A DNA stretch of 64,000 nt from Streptococcus sp. D7B5. Lineage in GTDB: Bacteria; Bacillota; Bacilli; Lactobacillales; Streptococcaceae. The notes beneath the pieces are model-generated. The model was not told where the DNA came from, did no database searches, and saw only the letters and a program-made list of their open reading frames with translations. A program made the position numbers and the translations under genes. How positions within the stretch are numbered: the stretch's first letter is position 1; every line of letters begins with the position of its first letter. Shown here in pieces: positions 37,037 through 47,120 of the stretch. Where the stretch lies: positions 558,001 through 622,000 of the forward strand of contig NZ_CP121467.1 in the NCBI RefSeq assembly GCF_029691405.1, in the 5' to 3' direction.

Positions 37037-37816
37037 TTAATAATACTCACCCTGACGGTAGTCCCATGAGTTAAAGGTATCTGACAGGTGCATCATGATT
37101 TTATCAATGTCAAGCCCTTTGCGGATCACAACTGGTGCTGGTGAAGTTGAACGGGCTCCTCCTTGTTCTGGGATGAGTTTTCCGTCCTTATCGACCATAG
37201 AAACCATCACACCTTGCTCGTAGCGCGTTTCAATCGTTTTGTCCGGTTGGATGGAAGCCACATAGTCATCTGCCTCGATGACAAGGTCCACTGCTCCTTC
37301 GATCCGTTCTCCGATACCTTCCACCTTACCGCGATTTCCTTTTCCAGATGGGTTTGCAGATGAGGCATAGACCATTTTACCTTCTTGCCAAAGTTTAGCA
37401 GCCAACTGTTCACCAGCTTTACCAAACTTGATGACAAAACAGCTAGTACCACGAACGTCTGTCATGAGTTCTTCACGACCATCACCGTATGCTTTCAATT
37501 TCTCAAAGGCTTCTAGTTTCCATGGAAGGATACAACCGAGGAGAATGTCTTCGTCCCAATGTTTTTGGTAGAAGGCTTCAATTTCTGGGTTGAGTTGTGC
37601 TAAAGCGCGTAGCTCGTCCATGCTACCACAAAGTACAACACCTGGTTTGTTACGGTTACGCTCTTTGGCTTCAAATTTGCGTTCAAGACCTGCCTTATCG
37701 CTCGTCATGATAATGTAACCAACTTTTGTAGGGCATACAATGCATCCGCCCTCACCTTTTAAAATGTCATAGCCTTCTTGAGAAAGTGTTCCGTTCCATT
37801 GAATGTGTTTTGTCAT
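37037..37816 (-). CDS. Sua5/YciO/YrdC/YwlC family protein
   Basis: Encodes 259 residues of the threonylcarbamoyl-AMP synthase superfamily; the KxR/SxN features are visible as CPTKVGYIIMTSD, KERNRNKPGVVLC and VYASSANPSGKGNRGKV (near 165). True TsaC makes the t6A precursor for tRNA. This longer, divergent member with an unusual C-terminus may be a paralogue with another role. It is separated from leuD by only 26 bases and a good RBS (AAAGGAAA), so it may share transcripts with the leu operon. Confidence 0.82.
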   Translation of the reverse strand: MTKHIQWNGTLSQEGYDILKGEGGCIVCPTKVGYIIMTSDKAGLERKFEAKERNRNKPGVVLCGSMDELRALAQLNPEIEAFYQKHWDEDILLGCILPWKLEAFEKLKAYGDGREELMTDVRGTSCFVIKFGKAGEQLAAKLWQEGKMVYASSANPSGKGNRGKVEGIGERIEGAVDLVIEADDYVASIQPDKTIETRYEQGVMVSMVDKDGKLIPEQGGARSTSPAPVVIRKGLDIDKIMMHLSDTFNSWDYRQGEYY

Positions 37817-37842
37817 AGTTCTATATTTCCTTTTCTATTTTT

Positions 37843-38436
37843 CTAATCCTGCCAGTAGGCTGGTCGTTGTTTTTCATAGGTAGCAATCAAGTCTTCATAC
37901 TGCAAAGTAATTCCGATATCATCCAAACCATTTAAAAGCTTGTGTTTCCACTCGCTATCTATTTCGAAAGTGAATTCTCCAACTGGTGAGATGATTTTTT
38001 GTTGTTCCAAGTCCACAGTTACCTGATCTGTCGGTTTGAGTTGGGCTAGTTTCTCTCTAACCTCCCTAGGCTGAACAATTGGTAACATGCCATTATTGAG
38101 TTCATTATTGTAATGAATGTCCCCGAAAGATCCTGCAATCACGACCTTAAAACCATAGTCAGCTAGAGCCCAAGCTGCGTGTTCCCTCGAAGAACCAGCC
38201 CCAAAGTTATCCCCTGAGATGAGGATACTGGCTTTACGGTATTCTGGTCGGTTAAAAACAAAGTCTGGATCCTCAGTATAGTTATCGTCCAGATAACGCC
38301 AAGCATACATGAGATACTTACCAAAGCCTTTCTTATCAATTAACTTGAGAAACTGCTTGGGGAGTATTTGGTCGGTGTCTATGTTATCGTTCATGAGAGG
38401 AACGGTCGTTCCCGTATAAACTGTAAATTTCTCCAT
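37843..38436 (-). CDS. leuD: 3-isopropylmalate dehydratase small subunit
   Basis: LeuD forms isopropylmalate isomerase with LeuC in leucine synthesis. The 197-residue protein has the swivelling aconitase domain with [19 protein letters not shown] (near 11) and [15 protein letters not shown] (near 79). Last gene of leuA-B-(DUF1294)-C-D; 9 bases after leuC. Confidence 0.96.
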   Translation of the reverse strand: MEKFTVYTGTTVPLMNDNIDTDQILPKQFLKLIDKKGFGKYLMYAWRYLDDNYTEDPDFVFNRPEYRKASILISGDNFGAGSSREHAAWALADYGFKVVIAGSFGDIHYNNELNNGMLPIVQPREVREKLAQLKPTDQVTVDLEQQKIISPVGEFTFEIDSEWKHKLLNGLDDIGITLQYEDLIATYEKQRPAYWQD

Positions 38437-38445
38437 ATCCTCTCC

Positions 38446-39828
38446 TTACTGGGCCTCTGGCATTTGCCGAACATCTACGAAACGCCCTGCGATAGCTGCT
38501 GCCGCTGCCATGGCTGGACTGCAGAGATGGGTCTTAGCACCAAATCCCTGTCTATCTTCAAAATTGCGGTTACTAGTTGAGGCACAATGGACCCCATCAG
38601 GGACTTTGTCCGGATTCATCCCTAGGCACATTGAGCAACCAGGGTCTCTCCATTCAAAGCCAGCATCTAAGAAAACCTTATCCAAGCCCAACTTCTCAGC
38701 AGCTCGTTTCACAGGACGAGAGCCTGGTACTACGATTGCTGTTAGATTGGGAGCAATTTTCTTCCCTTTAACAAATCGCGCAGCCAGCTGTAAGTCACTG
38801 AGCCGAGCATTGGTACAAGACCCGATAAAGATATAGCCTAGTTCAATGTCCGCTGGCTTTTGACCAGGCTCCAAGTTCATGTAATGATAAGCTCGTTCAT
38901 CATTCATATCCTTAATTTCTGGGAAGCTACTGTCAAAGTCGACGCCCATAGCAGGATTGGTTCCCCAGGTTACCATAGGAGCTAAGTCTGAAACATCCAT
39001 CCGGATAACTTTATCATAAACAGCATCCTCATCGCTAACTAGGTTTTTCCAGTCGGCAACCGCCTCCTCAAAGTCCTCTGGAACACATTCCCGTCCCTTG
39101 AGATAGTCATAGGTGGTCTGATCTGGATTCATAATTCCCATCTTAGAACCAAACTCGATGGACATATTGCAGATAGTCATTCTCTCTTCCATGGTCAGTG
39201 CATCAATCGCTTGTCCACGATATTCGACCACATATCCTACACCACAAGCAACGCCATACTTGGCAATTAAGGCGAGAATGTAATCCTTAGAATAAACTCC
39301 TTTTTGAGGAACACCAGTGAATTCTATCAGCATTTTCTTGGGTTTGACCTGCCAAAGGGTCTGGGTAGCAAAGACATGCTCGACCTCACTGGTCCCAATT
39401 CCAAAGGCGATAGCTCCGAAAGCTCCGTGAGTAGCTGTATGACTGTCTCCACAAACGATGAATTTTCCTGGTTGCGTCCGTCCTGTCTCTGGACCTACCA
39501 TGTGAACGATGCCCTGCTTTTCAGAACCATGGGCAGCATGTTCAATCCCAAACTCCTCAACATTTTCAGCAAGCTTATCAATTTGGGCCTTAGAAATGAC
39601 ATCTCGAATATCATAGATGTTGACCGTTGGTACATTGTGGTCAAAGGTCCCAAATGTCAAGTCTGGTCGTCTCAATCTGCGGCCTGCATCTCGTAATCCT
39701 TGAAAAGCTTGGGGACTAGTCACTTCATGAATATAGTGCTGGTCCACATACATGAGTTGGGGCTGCCCTTCTTCTCCTGTGATGACATGACGGTCCCATA
39801 ATTTATCAAAAATCGATTTTCCTGCCAT
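38446..39828 (-). CDS. leuC: 3-isopropylmalate dehydratase large subunit
   Basis: LeuC carries the 4Fe-4S cluster of isopropylmalate isomerase. The 460-residue protein shows [20 protein letters not shown] (near 130), [12 protein letters not shown] (cluster Cys) and [10 protein letters not shown] (the other two cluster Cys). Complete and full length; 3 bases after the DUF1294 gene. Confidence 0.97.
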   Translation of the reverse strand: MAGKSIFDKLWDRHVITGEEGQPQLMYVDQHYIHEVTSPQAFQGLRDAGRRLRRPDLTFGTFDHNVPTVNIYDIRDVISKAQIDKLAENVEEFGIEHAAHGSEKQGIVHMVGPETGRTQPGKFIVCGDSHTATHGAFGAIAFGIGTSEVEHVFATQTLWQVKPKKMLIEFTGVPQKGVYSKDYILALIAKYGVACGVGYVVEYRGQAIDALTMEERMTICNMSIEFGSKMGIMNPDQTTYDYLKGRECVPEDFEEAVADWKNLVSDEDAVYDKVIRMDVSDLAPMVTWGTNPAMGVDFDSSFPEIKDMNDERAYHYMNLEPGQKPADIELGYIFIGSCTNARLSDLQLAARFVKGKKIAPNLTAIVVPGSRPVKRAAEKLGLDKVFLDAGFEWRDPGCSMCLGMNPDKVPDGVHCASTSNRNFEDRQGFGAKTHLCSPAMAAAAAIAGRFVDVRQMPEAQ

Positions 39829-39831
39829 CCA

Positions 39832-40101
39832 TTACCTCCAAATAAAATATAAGGCTACTAGTGTGGTCACCATCCCGAGAAACCAAACTGTTTTAAAATA
39901 CCATTTTCTAGTCTTGTGGTGAAAGATGATTCCTGCCAACCAGGCACCAAAACCACCAAAAGTAAAGGCTAAAATGAGTAAGATTTTCTCTGGGACGCGC
40001 CAAGCACCTCTTCTTGCCTTGGATTTGTCAATGCCATAAATCAAGAAAATCAGCAAATTCCAAATCAAGAGGGCAAGCGTGATTCCTTCATTTATCTTCA
40101 T
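39832..40101 (-). CDS. DUF1294 small membrane protein within the leu operon
   Basis: Encodes 89 residues with helices at about 8-25, 40-60 and 70-88, and the DUF1294 pattern YGIDKSKARRGAWRVPEKILL, GGFGAWLAG and HHKTRKWYF. Function unknown. Its start overlaps the leuB stop by four bases and its stop lies 3 bases before leuC, so it is firmly inside the operon. Confidence 0.85.
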   Translation of the reverse strand: MKINEGITLALLIWNLLIFLIYGIDKSKARRGAWRVPEKILLILAFTFGGFGAWLAGIIFHHKTRKWYFKTVWFLGMVTTLVALYFIWR

Positions 40102-41135
40102 AATCTTTCAATGATGGCTTCTGTCATTTCCTTGGTCGAAGCCTGTCCTCCAATATCTCTTGTTAAAATGCCAGCCGCTAAACTAGCTTCAACAGCACGC
40201 TCAATACGCTCTGCATCCTCATAACGTCCAAAGCTATCTCTCAACATCATAGCAACAGATAAAATCATGGAAATAGGATTGGCAATTCCTTGACCTGCAA
40301 TATCAGGTGCCGAACCATGAATAGGTTCATAAAGACTTGGACCTTTTTCAGAATGACTAGCTGATGGCATGACTCCAAGCGTGCCAGATAGAACGCTTGA
40401 TTCATCAGATAAGATATCTCCGAAAAGATTCTCCGTTACGATGACATCAAACTTAGCAGGATTGGTAATCATGAGCATGGCAGCTGAGTCCACCAACTGG
40501 TGTTCCAAGGTCACATCTGGAAAATCCTGCGCAACTTCCTCAGCTACTATCCGCCAGAGTTTTGATGTCGCTAGAACATTTTGCTTATCGATACTGGTAA
40601 CGAGTTTTCTGCGACTTCTTGCAATTTCAAATGCCTTGCGAATAATCCGCTCTACTTCTTCGTAGCTGTAGTCGTTGATATCACGCGCTTTTCGCTCTTC
40701 AAGGATATGATCCCCAAAGTAGATACCACCTGTCAACTCACGCACCACGACAAAGTCTACACCAGCAATTCGTTCCGGTTTGAGAGGTGATAAATGCTTA
40801 AGACTATCAAAGATTTTTACAGGGCGAATATTGGCATAGAGATTGAGTTCCTTACGAAGAGCCAGCAAGCCTTGTTCAGGGCGAACCACTGCTCCATCAT
40901 ACTGGGGACTACCGATAGCCGCTAGGAGAATAGCATCTGCTTCTCTACATGCCTTGAGGGTTTCATCAGGTAAGGGATGCCCTGTAGCATCAATACCTGC
41001 ACCTCCAAAGGGGCGTCTATTTATTTCATAGTCAAAGCCTGTTTTTGAAGCTAGAGCTTCCAGAACCGTTAAACCAGCTTCCATGATTTCTGGACCGATT
41101 CCATCCCCTGCTAGTGCTACTATTTTCTTTGTCAT
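40098..41135 (-). CDS. leuB: 3-isopropylmalate dehydrogenase
   Basis: LeuB oxidises and decarboxylates 3-isopropylmalate with NAD+ in leucine synthesis. The 345-residue protein has the GDGIGPE start motif, the substrate arginines in ELNLYANIRPVKIF, ELTGGIYFG and NLFGDILSDESSVLSGTLGV with metal-binding aspartates. 11 bases after leuA. Confidence 0.97.
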   Translation of the reverse strand: MTKKIVALAGDGIGPEIMEAGLTVLEALASKTGFDYEINRRPFGGAGIDATGHPLPDETLKACREADAILLAAIGSPQYDGAVVRPEQGLLALRKELNLYANIRPVKIFDSLKHLSPLKPERIAGVDFVVVRELTGGIYFGDHILEERKARDINDYSYEEVERIIRKAFEIARSRRKLVTSIDKQNVLATSKLWRIVAEEVAQDFPDVTLEHQLVDSAAMLMITNPAKFDVIVTENLFGDILSDESSVLSGTLGVMPSASHSEKGPSLYEPIHGSAPDIAGQGIANPISMILSVAMMLRDSFGRYEDAERIERAVEASLAAGILTRDIGGQASTKEMTEAIIERL

Positions 41136-41146
41136 AGCCTTCTCCT

Positions 41147-42709
41147 TTACACACTAGGCATGTCTCGGTAGGAAACGCTATGCCCCATCTCACCTGCATT
41201 CTCTTTTTGAACAAAAGTATTGGCATTGATATAGGCAATAGCCGAAGCCTTCAATACATCGAAGTCAAGACCTGCTGCGTTAAAGATAGTTTCTGTATCT
41301 CTGTTTTCAACAGTGACCAAAACCCGAGCTTGGGCATCGATTCCATCTGTTACCGCGTCAATAGTATAGGACACCAAGCGGACAGATTGGTTAAAGAACT
41401 TATCGATAGCGTTAAAGATTGCTTCAACAGAGCCTTGCCCTGTTGCATTGAATTCGACTTTCTCACCATCCATATTTGCTAGGCTAACGAGAGCTTCAAT
41501 GTCATTATCTGCATGAGTTTGAAGTTGTAAATCATCAAAGTGGAAGCCTTCTGGGTTTTCAACCATGGTACCAGCGACCAGAGCTCGAATATCTGCATCT
41601 GTGATTTCTTGTTTCTTATCTGCCAACGCCTTGAACTTAGCAAAGAGTGGTTTGATATCCTCTTCTGTATAATCTAGGGCCAGTTCTCTTAGTTTTTCAA
41701 CAAAGGCATGGCGACCAGACAATTTACCAAGCGGAAGACTATTACTCTTAACCCCGACCAATTCAGGTGTGATAATCTCATAAGTGAGAGGATTTTTAAG
41801 GACTCCATCTTGGTGAATACCAGACTCGTGGGAGAAGGCATTACCACCAACCACAGCCTTGTTTTTAGGAACTGGAATACCAGAGAAGCGAGAAACCATT
41901 TCAGACGTATTCATTGTTTCATCCAAAACAATATCACTAGTTGCTTGGAAGAAATCCTCACGAATCTTCAAAGCAACAGCTACTTCTTCAAGAGCAACAT
42001 TACCTGCGCGTTCACCGATACCATTAATAGTTCCCTGGACACGTCCAGCACCGTGTTTAATTGCTATCAAAGTATTTGCAGTTGCCATACCGAGATCATC
42101 GTGACAGTGGACACCAAAGACAACTTTATGATTTGATTTAATATTTTCAGTCAAGTGATCAAAGATACGTGCAAACTCTTCTGGAGTCGTAAAGCCAACT
42201 GTGTCAGGGATATTGATATAAGATGCACCTGCATCGACCGCTGTTTGAACGACTTGCAAGAGGAAATCCAACTCTGTTCTAGTCGCATCTTCAGGAGAGA
42301 ATTCGACGATTTCAAACTTAGAACGAGCATAAGAAACATGTTCCTTGATAGCTTCTAAAATCTCTTCCTTGCTTTTATTGAGCTTATACTTGCGGTGAAT
42401 CGGACTGGTAGCGATAAAGACATGAATTTGTGGATACTTGGCATCCTTAAGCGCCTCATAACAAGCATCAATATCAGATTTTACAGAACGAGCTAATCCT
42501 GTCACTGCTGTTTTTTTCATGGCTCTAGCAATTTCTTGAACGGCTATAAATGAATCTGGACTAGCAGCCGGAAAACCAGCTTCAATTACAGAAATTCCCC
42601 ATTTCTCTAGCTGTCTTGCAATGGAAACTTTTTCCTTTATTGAAAAGTTAACACCAGGTGTTTGTTCCCCATCACGAAGGCTTGTATCAAAAAATTCAAC
42701 TTTACGCAT
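41147..42709 (-). CDS. leuA: 2-isopropylmalate synthase
   Basis: LeuA condenses acetyl-CoA and 2-oxoisovalerate, the first leucine-specific step. The 520-residue protein has the catalytic barrel (about 1-270: DTSLRDGEQTPGVNFSIKEK, GVHCHDDLGMATANT with metal His) and the C-terminal LeuA dimer domain (from about 385), which binds leucine for feedback inhibition. Preceded by a leader peptide and attenuator. Confidence 0.97.
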   Translation of the reverse strand: MRKVEFFDTSLRDGEQTPGVNFSIKEKVSIARQLEKWGISVIEAGFPAASPDSFIAVQEIARAMKKTAVTGLARSVKSDIDACYEALKDAKYPQIHVFIATSPIHRKYKLNKSKEEILEAIKEHVSYARSKFEIVEFSPEDATRTELDFLLQVVQTAVDAGASYINIPDTVGFTTPEEFARIFDHLTENIKSNHKVVFGVHCHDDLGMATANTLIAIKHGAGRVQGTINGIGERAGNVALEEVAVALKIREDFFQATSDIVLDETMNTSEMVSRFSGIPVPKNKAVVGGNAFSHESGIHQDGVLKNPLTYEIITPELVGVKSNSLPLGKLSGRHAFVEKLRELALDYTEEDIKPLFAKFKALADKKQEITDADIRALVAGTMVENPEGFHFDDLQLQTHADNDIEALVSLANMDGEKVEFNATGQGSVEAIFNAIDKFFNQSVRLVSYTIDAVTDGIDAQARVLVTVENRDTETIFNAAGLDFDVLKASAIAYINANTFVQKENAGEMGHSVSYRDMPSV

Positions 42710-42738
42710 AAGATTTCCCCTTTTCCAAATGTGGTTTT

Positions 42739-42827
42739 AAAAAAACATCTCGCTTAGAAGCCCAAGCGAGATGTTGATTTACTCCCGCTTGGTAAGCCAA
42801 ACAGGACTAATGCTTTTGCACTAGCCC
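42739..42827 (-). promoter_or_regulatory. leu operon attenuator
   Basis: Three alternating elements are visible. The terminator is a perfect 12-bp stem AACATCTCGCTT (42744-42755) / AAGCGAGATGTT (42764-42775) with a T run (42739-42743 on the opposite strand). An antiterminator arm at 42782-42792 (CTCCCGCTTGG) can pair with 42762-42770. An early hairpin (42804-42827) includes the leader stop. Ribosome stalling at the leader Leu codons should free the antiterminator. Confidence 0.85.
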
Positions 42828-42874
42828 GAGTACCTCAACAACAAAGCAAATTGATTAAACTTAGCTGTTTTCAT
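42821..42874 (-). CDS. leuL: leu operon leader peptide
   Basis: A 17-residue ORF, MKTAKFNQFALLLRYSG, with a strong GAAGGAG ribosome binding site 9 bases upstream. Three consecutive UUG leucine codons sit near its end, as in other amino-acid operon leader peptides. It lies between a strong promoter and an intrinsic terminator that precedes leuA. Confidence 0.87.
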   Translation of the reverse strand: MKTAKFNQFALLLRYSG

Positions 42875-42910
42875 GTTTGACTTTCTCCTTCGTTTGATAT
42901 CTTGTTTAGT

Positions 42911-42939
42911 ATTTTAGCATAGCTAAAAACACTTGTCAA
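42911..42939 (-). promoter_or_regulatory. leu operon promoter
   Basis: Minus-strand -35 TTGACA (42939-42934), 17-base spacer and -10 TAAAAT (42916-42911). Start predicted near 42904. Confidence 0.85.
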
Positions 42940-42951
42940 GAAAAAATCCAT

Positions 42952-42966
42952 TATTTTCTGAAAATT
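42952..42966. promoter_or_regulatory. CodY box upstream of the leu promoter
   Basis: TATTTTCTGAAAATT matches the CodY consensus AATTTTCWGAAAATT at 14 of 15 positions and lies just upstream of the -35. CodY with branched-chain amino acids should repress the operon. Confidence 0.8.
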
Positions 42967-43023
42967 TCTTCAGTAAAGAATATTTTGCTAATTGAAAGTA
43001 TTTGAAAAATCAAGTAACTTTCT

Positions 43024-43680
43024 TTAATTTTTCACAGTCAAGTTCCAACTTCTTTCGATGAGTTCTATCACTTCTTCATCTTGCAAACTATCATCAAGCG
43101 CCAGACTAAGCCAGTAGCGTTTATTCATATGAAAAGCTGGATAAATACCCTTTTGTGAAAGCAAGTCAGCTACTTGGTCGTGTTTGATATTAACTGCTTC
43201 GACTAGCCCTTCTCTCCCCTTATCTAGCCTATCCCAAGGAATTCTCATTAAAACAGCATACCACTTTTGATTGCCTTCATGGCGCAATACAGCTGTATCA
43301 GGCGATTTTTCCCACAGATACTCCAACTGATTACCATACTTTTCCTGAACTTGAGCCATGATGCGCTTAGTCTGAGGACAGATAAAATCCTGCACATCAA
43401 AACAAGCCTTCCGAATCTGATAGAGAATCTCCAAACAAGCCTCACGGACACTTCCAACAAAAGTCCCTCTCATGCTTTCCATATGGACTTGAGGATAAAG
43501 GTCACCAGTCTCCTGATCAAAAACTTGAAAACTCACATTATCTGTAGTGATGGACACAATCATGACAAAGTCTCCATCCAAAATCTGGAAACTGTAGGAC
43601 CAGACTCCCTCATTTTCTATAAAACCGAAGGCACGAACTTTTTCTTGATTAAACTGATAGGATTTAAAAATTTCAAACAT
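43024..43680 (-). CDS. MmcQ/YjbR-family protein
   Basis: Encodes 218 residues. The second half (about 100-215) matches the MmcQ/YjbR double-wing fold, with KWYAVLMRIPWDRL, VNIKHD and HMNKRYWLSLALDD. The first 95 residues are a separate beta-rich part (EGVWSYSFQILDGDFVMIV). The family has a DNA-binding-like fold, but its function is unknown. It follows the cutC terminator. Confidence 0.8.
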   Translation of the reverse strand: MFEIFKSYQFNQEKVRAFGFIENEGVWSYSFQILDGDFVMIVSITTDNVSFQVFDQETGDLYPQVHMESMRGTFVGSVREACLEILYQIRKACFDVQDFICPQTKRIMAQVQEKYGNQLEYLWEKSPDTAVLRHEGNQKWYAVLMRIPWDRLDKGREGLVEAVNIKHDQVADLLSQKGIYPAFHMNKRYWLSLALDDSLQDEEVIELIERSWNLTVKN

Positions 43681-43683
43681 AAG

Positions 43684-43711
43684 TGAAAACTGCTACCCAA
43701 AGCTAGCAGTT
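43684..43711 (-). terminator. Terminator after cutC
   Basis: 8-bp stem AACTGCTA (43688-43695) / TAGCAGTT (43704-43711), followed by a short T tract on the minus strand. It lies in the leader of the mmcQ-like gene. Confidence 0.6.
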
Positions 43712-43723
43712 CCTTTCTATTTT

Positions 43724-44356
43724 TTAAAAGACAACCTTGGTACCGTGCAATTGAGTCACACCAAGTTGGTCGATAAAGGTTTGACGGTTGTCCAAGTCAA
43801 TTCCTCCACCTGGTAAGATTTCAATTTTACCTTTTGCATGTTCCAAAATTCTGTGATAGTGAGCAAAACGTTTGTCTAGCGAGTCCTCAGAAACTCCAGC
43901 ACGAGTTAAGATACGAGTGACTCCGGCTTGGCTGAGCCAGTCAATGGCTTCCAACTGGTCTTCATCACTTAATTCATCAAAGGCCATGTGAAAGACAATT
44001 TCCATTCCTTTAGATGCGGTAATCAGCTTCTCAAGATTAGGCTTATCCAACTTCTTATCAGCAGTTAATGCCCCAAATACAACCCCTTGACTTCCAGCCT
44101 GAGTAGTCAAACGAATGTCTTCTAGCATGATCGCTATTTCAAGATCAGTATAGACAAAGTCGCCACCACGGGGACGAATCATGGTCATGATGGTGGTGTC
44201 GTAGTTAGCTGCCAGTTCAACCGCCGCCTTGGTCACTCCATAGCTAGGTGTTGTTCCACCCACTGCTAGATTGTCACAAAGTTCGATTCGACGAGCTCCA
44301 GCCTGCATCGCTTTTTCAAGCAAGGTCACATTTTCAGCACAAAATTCGTAAATCAT
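43724..44356 (-). CDS. cutC: CutC family protein
   Basis: Encodes 210 residues of the CutC TIM-barrel family: EFCAENVTLLEKAMQAGARRIELCDNLAVGGTTPSYG at the start of the barrel (two blocks), MIRPRGGDFVYTD, and FHMAFDE near 125. CutC was linked to copper tolerance, but its enzyme activity is not settled. RBS AAGGAG. A single gene between the mmcQ-like and YbaN-like genes. Confidence 0.92.
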   Translation of the reverse strand: MIYEFCAENVTLLEKAMQAGARRIELCDNLAVGGTTPSYGVTKAAVELAANYDTTIMTMIRPRGGDFVYTDLEIAIMLEDIRLTTQAGSQGVVFGALTADKKLDKPNLEKLITASKGMEIVFHMAFDELSDEDQLEAIDWLSQAGVTRILTRAGVSEDSLDKRFAHYHRILEHAKGKIEILPGGGIDLDNRQTFIDQLGVTQLHGTKVVF

Positions 44357-44449
44357 TTGATTCTCCTTGATGTTTTCTTTAAATTTATTATATCATATTA
44401 TTTTAAATATGCTTTCATTTTTATCAAGGCAAATAACTACTATTTTTAT

Positions 44450-44809
44450 CTATTCTTTGTCAGGAATGACTTTAAAGAGATAGTAGGTAATAAAGATAGT
44501 CAGGGCTCCCAGACCGATTTTGACTGGTAAAAGAGGGGCAAAATAAATAGAAATCCCCATCAAGATATAGATAGATACGATAATTTTTTTCTTTCGTTCA
44601 CGCGCGATTGACTTGGTTTCCCGAAAGTCCGCTACATAAGTCTGATAAAGCTTTGTATGATAAAGCCAGTCTTCAAATCTCTTTGAAGACTTGGAAAAGC
44701 AAGCAATTGATAGCAAAAGGAAGGGTGTTGTTGGCAAGAGGGGCAAGACAACCCCAACAAGAGCCAAGGCTAAAGAAATAAAACCAATACTTAGGTAAAT
44801 AATACGCAT
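44450..44809 (-). CDS. YbaN/DUF454 family inner membrane protein
   Basis: Encodes 119 residues with helices at about 3-35 and 75-112 and the family block LPTTPFLLLSIACFSKSSKRFEDWL (in two parts). Function unknown. The frame is open further upstream, but AGGAG just before the ATG at 44809 sets the start. Confidence 0.85.
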   Translation of the reverse strand: MRIIYLSIGFISLALALVGVVLPLLPTTPFLLLSIACFSKSSKRFEDWLYHTKLYQTYVADFRETKSIARERKKKIIVSIYILMGISIYFAPLLPVKIGLGALTIFITYYLFKVIPDKE

Positions 44810-44915
44810 GTCTTCTCCTAATTGAAATAATCTTCTACTAGTTTCCCACAAAGTGAGGAAATTTGTCAAGCTTCAAGTAAAAAGAGCCTGAAATTTATTT
44901 TCAGGACTCTGCATT

Positions 44916-47003
44916 TTATTTAATTTTCTCTTCTTCGTAGTCGCCATTACTACATACAACCTGCTTACCACCACCACGGACTTTTTTCTCCACTAGGAAG
45001 TGTCCGCATTTTGGACAGTCACGGCCAATTGGTTTGTCCCAGGAAGTAAACTCACATTCTGGATAGCGATTGCAACCATAGAAGATACGATTGCGCTTGG
45101 TTTTGCGTTCGATGATTTGTCCTTGATGACAGCTTGGACACTCGACTCCAATCTCTTTGACAATTGCTTGTGTGTGACGGCAGTCTGGGAAGTTGCTGCA
45201 AGCATAGAATTTACCAAAACGTCCTAGCTTAATCACCATCGGACTGCCACAAACCTCACAGTCAAATCCAGCTGGCTCATCCTTGATCTGGATTTTTTCC
45301 ATTTCAGCTTCTGCCTTGGCTACTTCTTTAGAGAATGGTTTGTAAAAGGCGTCAATGACCCGTTGCCACTGCTCTTTTCCAACCTCGACATCATCCAGTT
45401 TTCCTTCCATCTCAGCTGTGAAGGTCACATTTACGATATCTGGGAAATATTCAACAATGAGTTTATTGACAATTTCTCCCAGTTCTGTCGGTTCAAAACG
45501 TTTAGCAGCCAGACGAACGTAGTAACGTTTTTGGATAGTTTCAATGGTCGGAGCATAGGTTGACGGACGTCCAACCCCATTTTCTTCCAAGGTCTTGATA
45601 AGAGTTGCTTCCGAATAGCGAGCTGGCGGTTGGGTGAAATGTTGTTCTGGCTTGCTATTGACCTGTTTGACCACATCTCCAACAGCCATATCTGGCAACA
45701 TTTTGTTCTTGTCAGAGTCATTATAAATAGCAAGATACCCATCAAACTTAACTTGGCTTCCATTCGCCGCAAACTGAACCCCATTTTGAGAGAGCTTAAC
45801 AGCCATGGTATCAAAGATAGCAGCTGTCATCTGGCTAGCCACAAAACGGTTCCAGATAAGGGTATAGAGCTTAAGCTGGTCTTTGTCCAAGTACTTAGCG
45901 ATGCTTTCTGGTGTGTTAAAGACGCTAGATGGACGAATGGCTTCGTGGGCATCTTGAGCACCTGAGGCATTCTTGACCTTGCTACCATGCTTGGAATACT
46001 TGCTACCAAAACGGTCGTTAATGTAGCTTGCCGCTTCATTCTGAGCCACAGGACTGATACGAGTCGAGTCTGTACGCATATAGGTAATCAAACCTTGCAC
46101 ACCTGATCCGATATTGATCCCTTCATAGAGCTGTTGAGCCACCATCATGGTCTTTCGAGTACGGAAATTAATTTTGTTAGCCGCATCCATTTGCATGGTT
46201 GAAGTCGTATAAGGCAGGGGCGCATTACGTTTGCGTTCTTTCTTATCTACCTGGTCTACTGTGAAATCTTTGCTAGTCAAATGGGACAGGACTTCTTTGA
46301 CTTCTTCATTAGTGGTCAATTTCATCTTTTTGCCATTCATACCATAGAAAGAAGCCTGAAATTGCTTGGTTCCCTTCTTAAAGACACCATCAATTGTCCA
46401 GTATTCTTCTGGTTGGAAGGCATTGATTTCATTTTCACGGTCAATGATGAGTTTAAGGGCAACAGACTGCACGCGTCCTGCTGATAAGCCCTTCTTGACC
46501 TTTTTCCACAAAATAGGCGAAATCGAATACCCTACCAAGCGGTCTAAGACACGACGAGCTTGTTGGGCGTCGACCAAGTCCATGTCAATCTTGCGAGGTT
46601 CTTTAAAGGCATTTTTTACTGCGTCCTTGGTGATTTCATTAAAGACTACACGGTTGGCATCATTCTCATCCAAGTTGAGAATGTGGGCCAAATGCCAAGA
46701 AATTGCTTCTCCTTCACGGTCCGGGTCACTCGCCAGAAAGACTTTATTGGCCTTTTTGGCTTCTTTTTTCAGATCATTGATGAGAGGGCCTTTGCCTCGG
46801 ATATTGATATACTGCGGTTCATAGTTATTTTCAATGTCGACTGACATACTGGATTTCTTCAAATCACGGATATGCCCGACACTGGCTAAAACCTTATAAT
46901 TTCTGCCTAGATATTTCTCAATCGTTTTAGCCTTAGCAGGCGACTCCACGATGACTAGATTTTTTTTAACTGTTGATTTTTTCTTCTTTGTTGCCGTAGC
47001 CAC
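44916..47003 (-). CDS. topA: DNA topoisomerase I
   Basis: TopA relaxes negative supercoils. The 695-residue protein has the Toprim domain ([12 protein letters not shown] near 17, [10 protein letters not shown]), the catalytic Tyr in [12 protein letters not shown] near 310, and a C-terminal tail of three zinc ribbons, of which the third (CPKCGHFL...CSNGDY) has lost its fourth Cys. GTG start at 47003 with AAAGGTG spacing is preferred over an upstream ATG that is too close to the RBS. Confidence 0.97.
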   Translation of the reverse strand: MATATKKKKSTVKKNLVIVESPAKAKTIEKYLGRNYKVLASVGHIRDLKKSSMSVDIENNYEPQYINIRGKGPLINDLKKEAKKANKVFLASDPDREGEAISWHLAHILNLDENDANRVVFNEITKDAVKNAFKEPRKIDMDLVDAQQARRVLDRLVGYSISPILWKKVKKGLSAGRVQSVALKLIIDRENEINAFQPEEYWTIDGVFKKGTKQFQASFYGMNGKKMKLTTNEEVKEVLSHLTSKDFTVDQVDKKERKRNAPLPYTTSTMQMDAANKINFRTRKTMMVAQQLYEGINIGSGVQGLITYMRTDSTRISPVAQNEAASYINDRFGSKYSKHGSKVKNASGAQDAHEAIRPSSVFNTPESIAKYLDKDQLKLYTLIWNRFVASQMTAAIFDTMAVKLSQNGVQFAANGSQVKFDGYLAIYNDSDKNKMLPDMAVGDVVKQVNSKPEQHFTQPPARYSEATLIKTLEENGVGRPSTYAPTIETIQKRYYVRLAAKRFEPTELGEIVNKLIVEYFPDIVNVTFTAEMEGKLDDVEVGKEQWQRVIDAFYKPFSKEVAKAEAEMEKIQIKDEPAGFDCEVCGSPMVIKLGRFGKFYACSNFPDCRHTQAIVKEIGVECPSCHQGQIIERKTKRNRIFYGCNRYPECEFTSWDKPIGRDCPKCGHFLVEKKVRGGGKQVVCSNGDYEEEKIK

Positions 47004-47120
47004 ACTATCACACCTTTTCAAAGTAATAAACTTTATAAAGTGTAAACCATTTTTCTATAGCTGTCAAGACCTAAGTCCTATATATAGAAGAAAAGTTTAT
47101 CTGAGTGAACAAATTTCTCC

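Noticed and set aside
41708-42136. 142-residue ORF opposite leuA
   Set aside because: Shadow of leuA with no start signals or family resemblance.
42710-42910. T-box before leuA
   Set aside because: No T-box sequence or specifier stem; the leader ORF with Leu codons and the stem alternatives explain the region.
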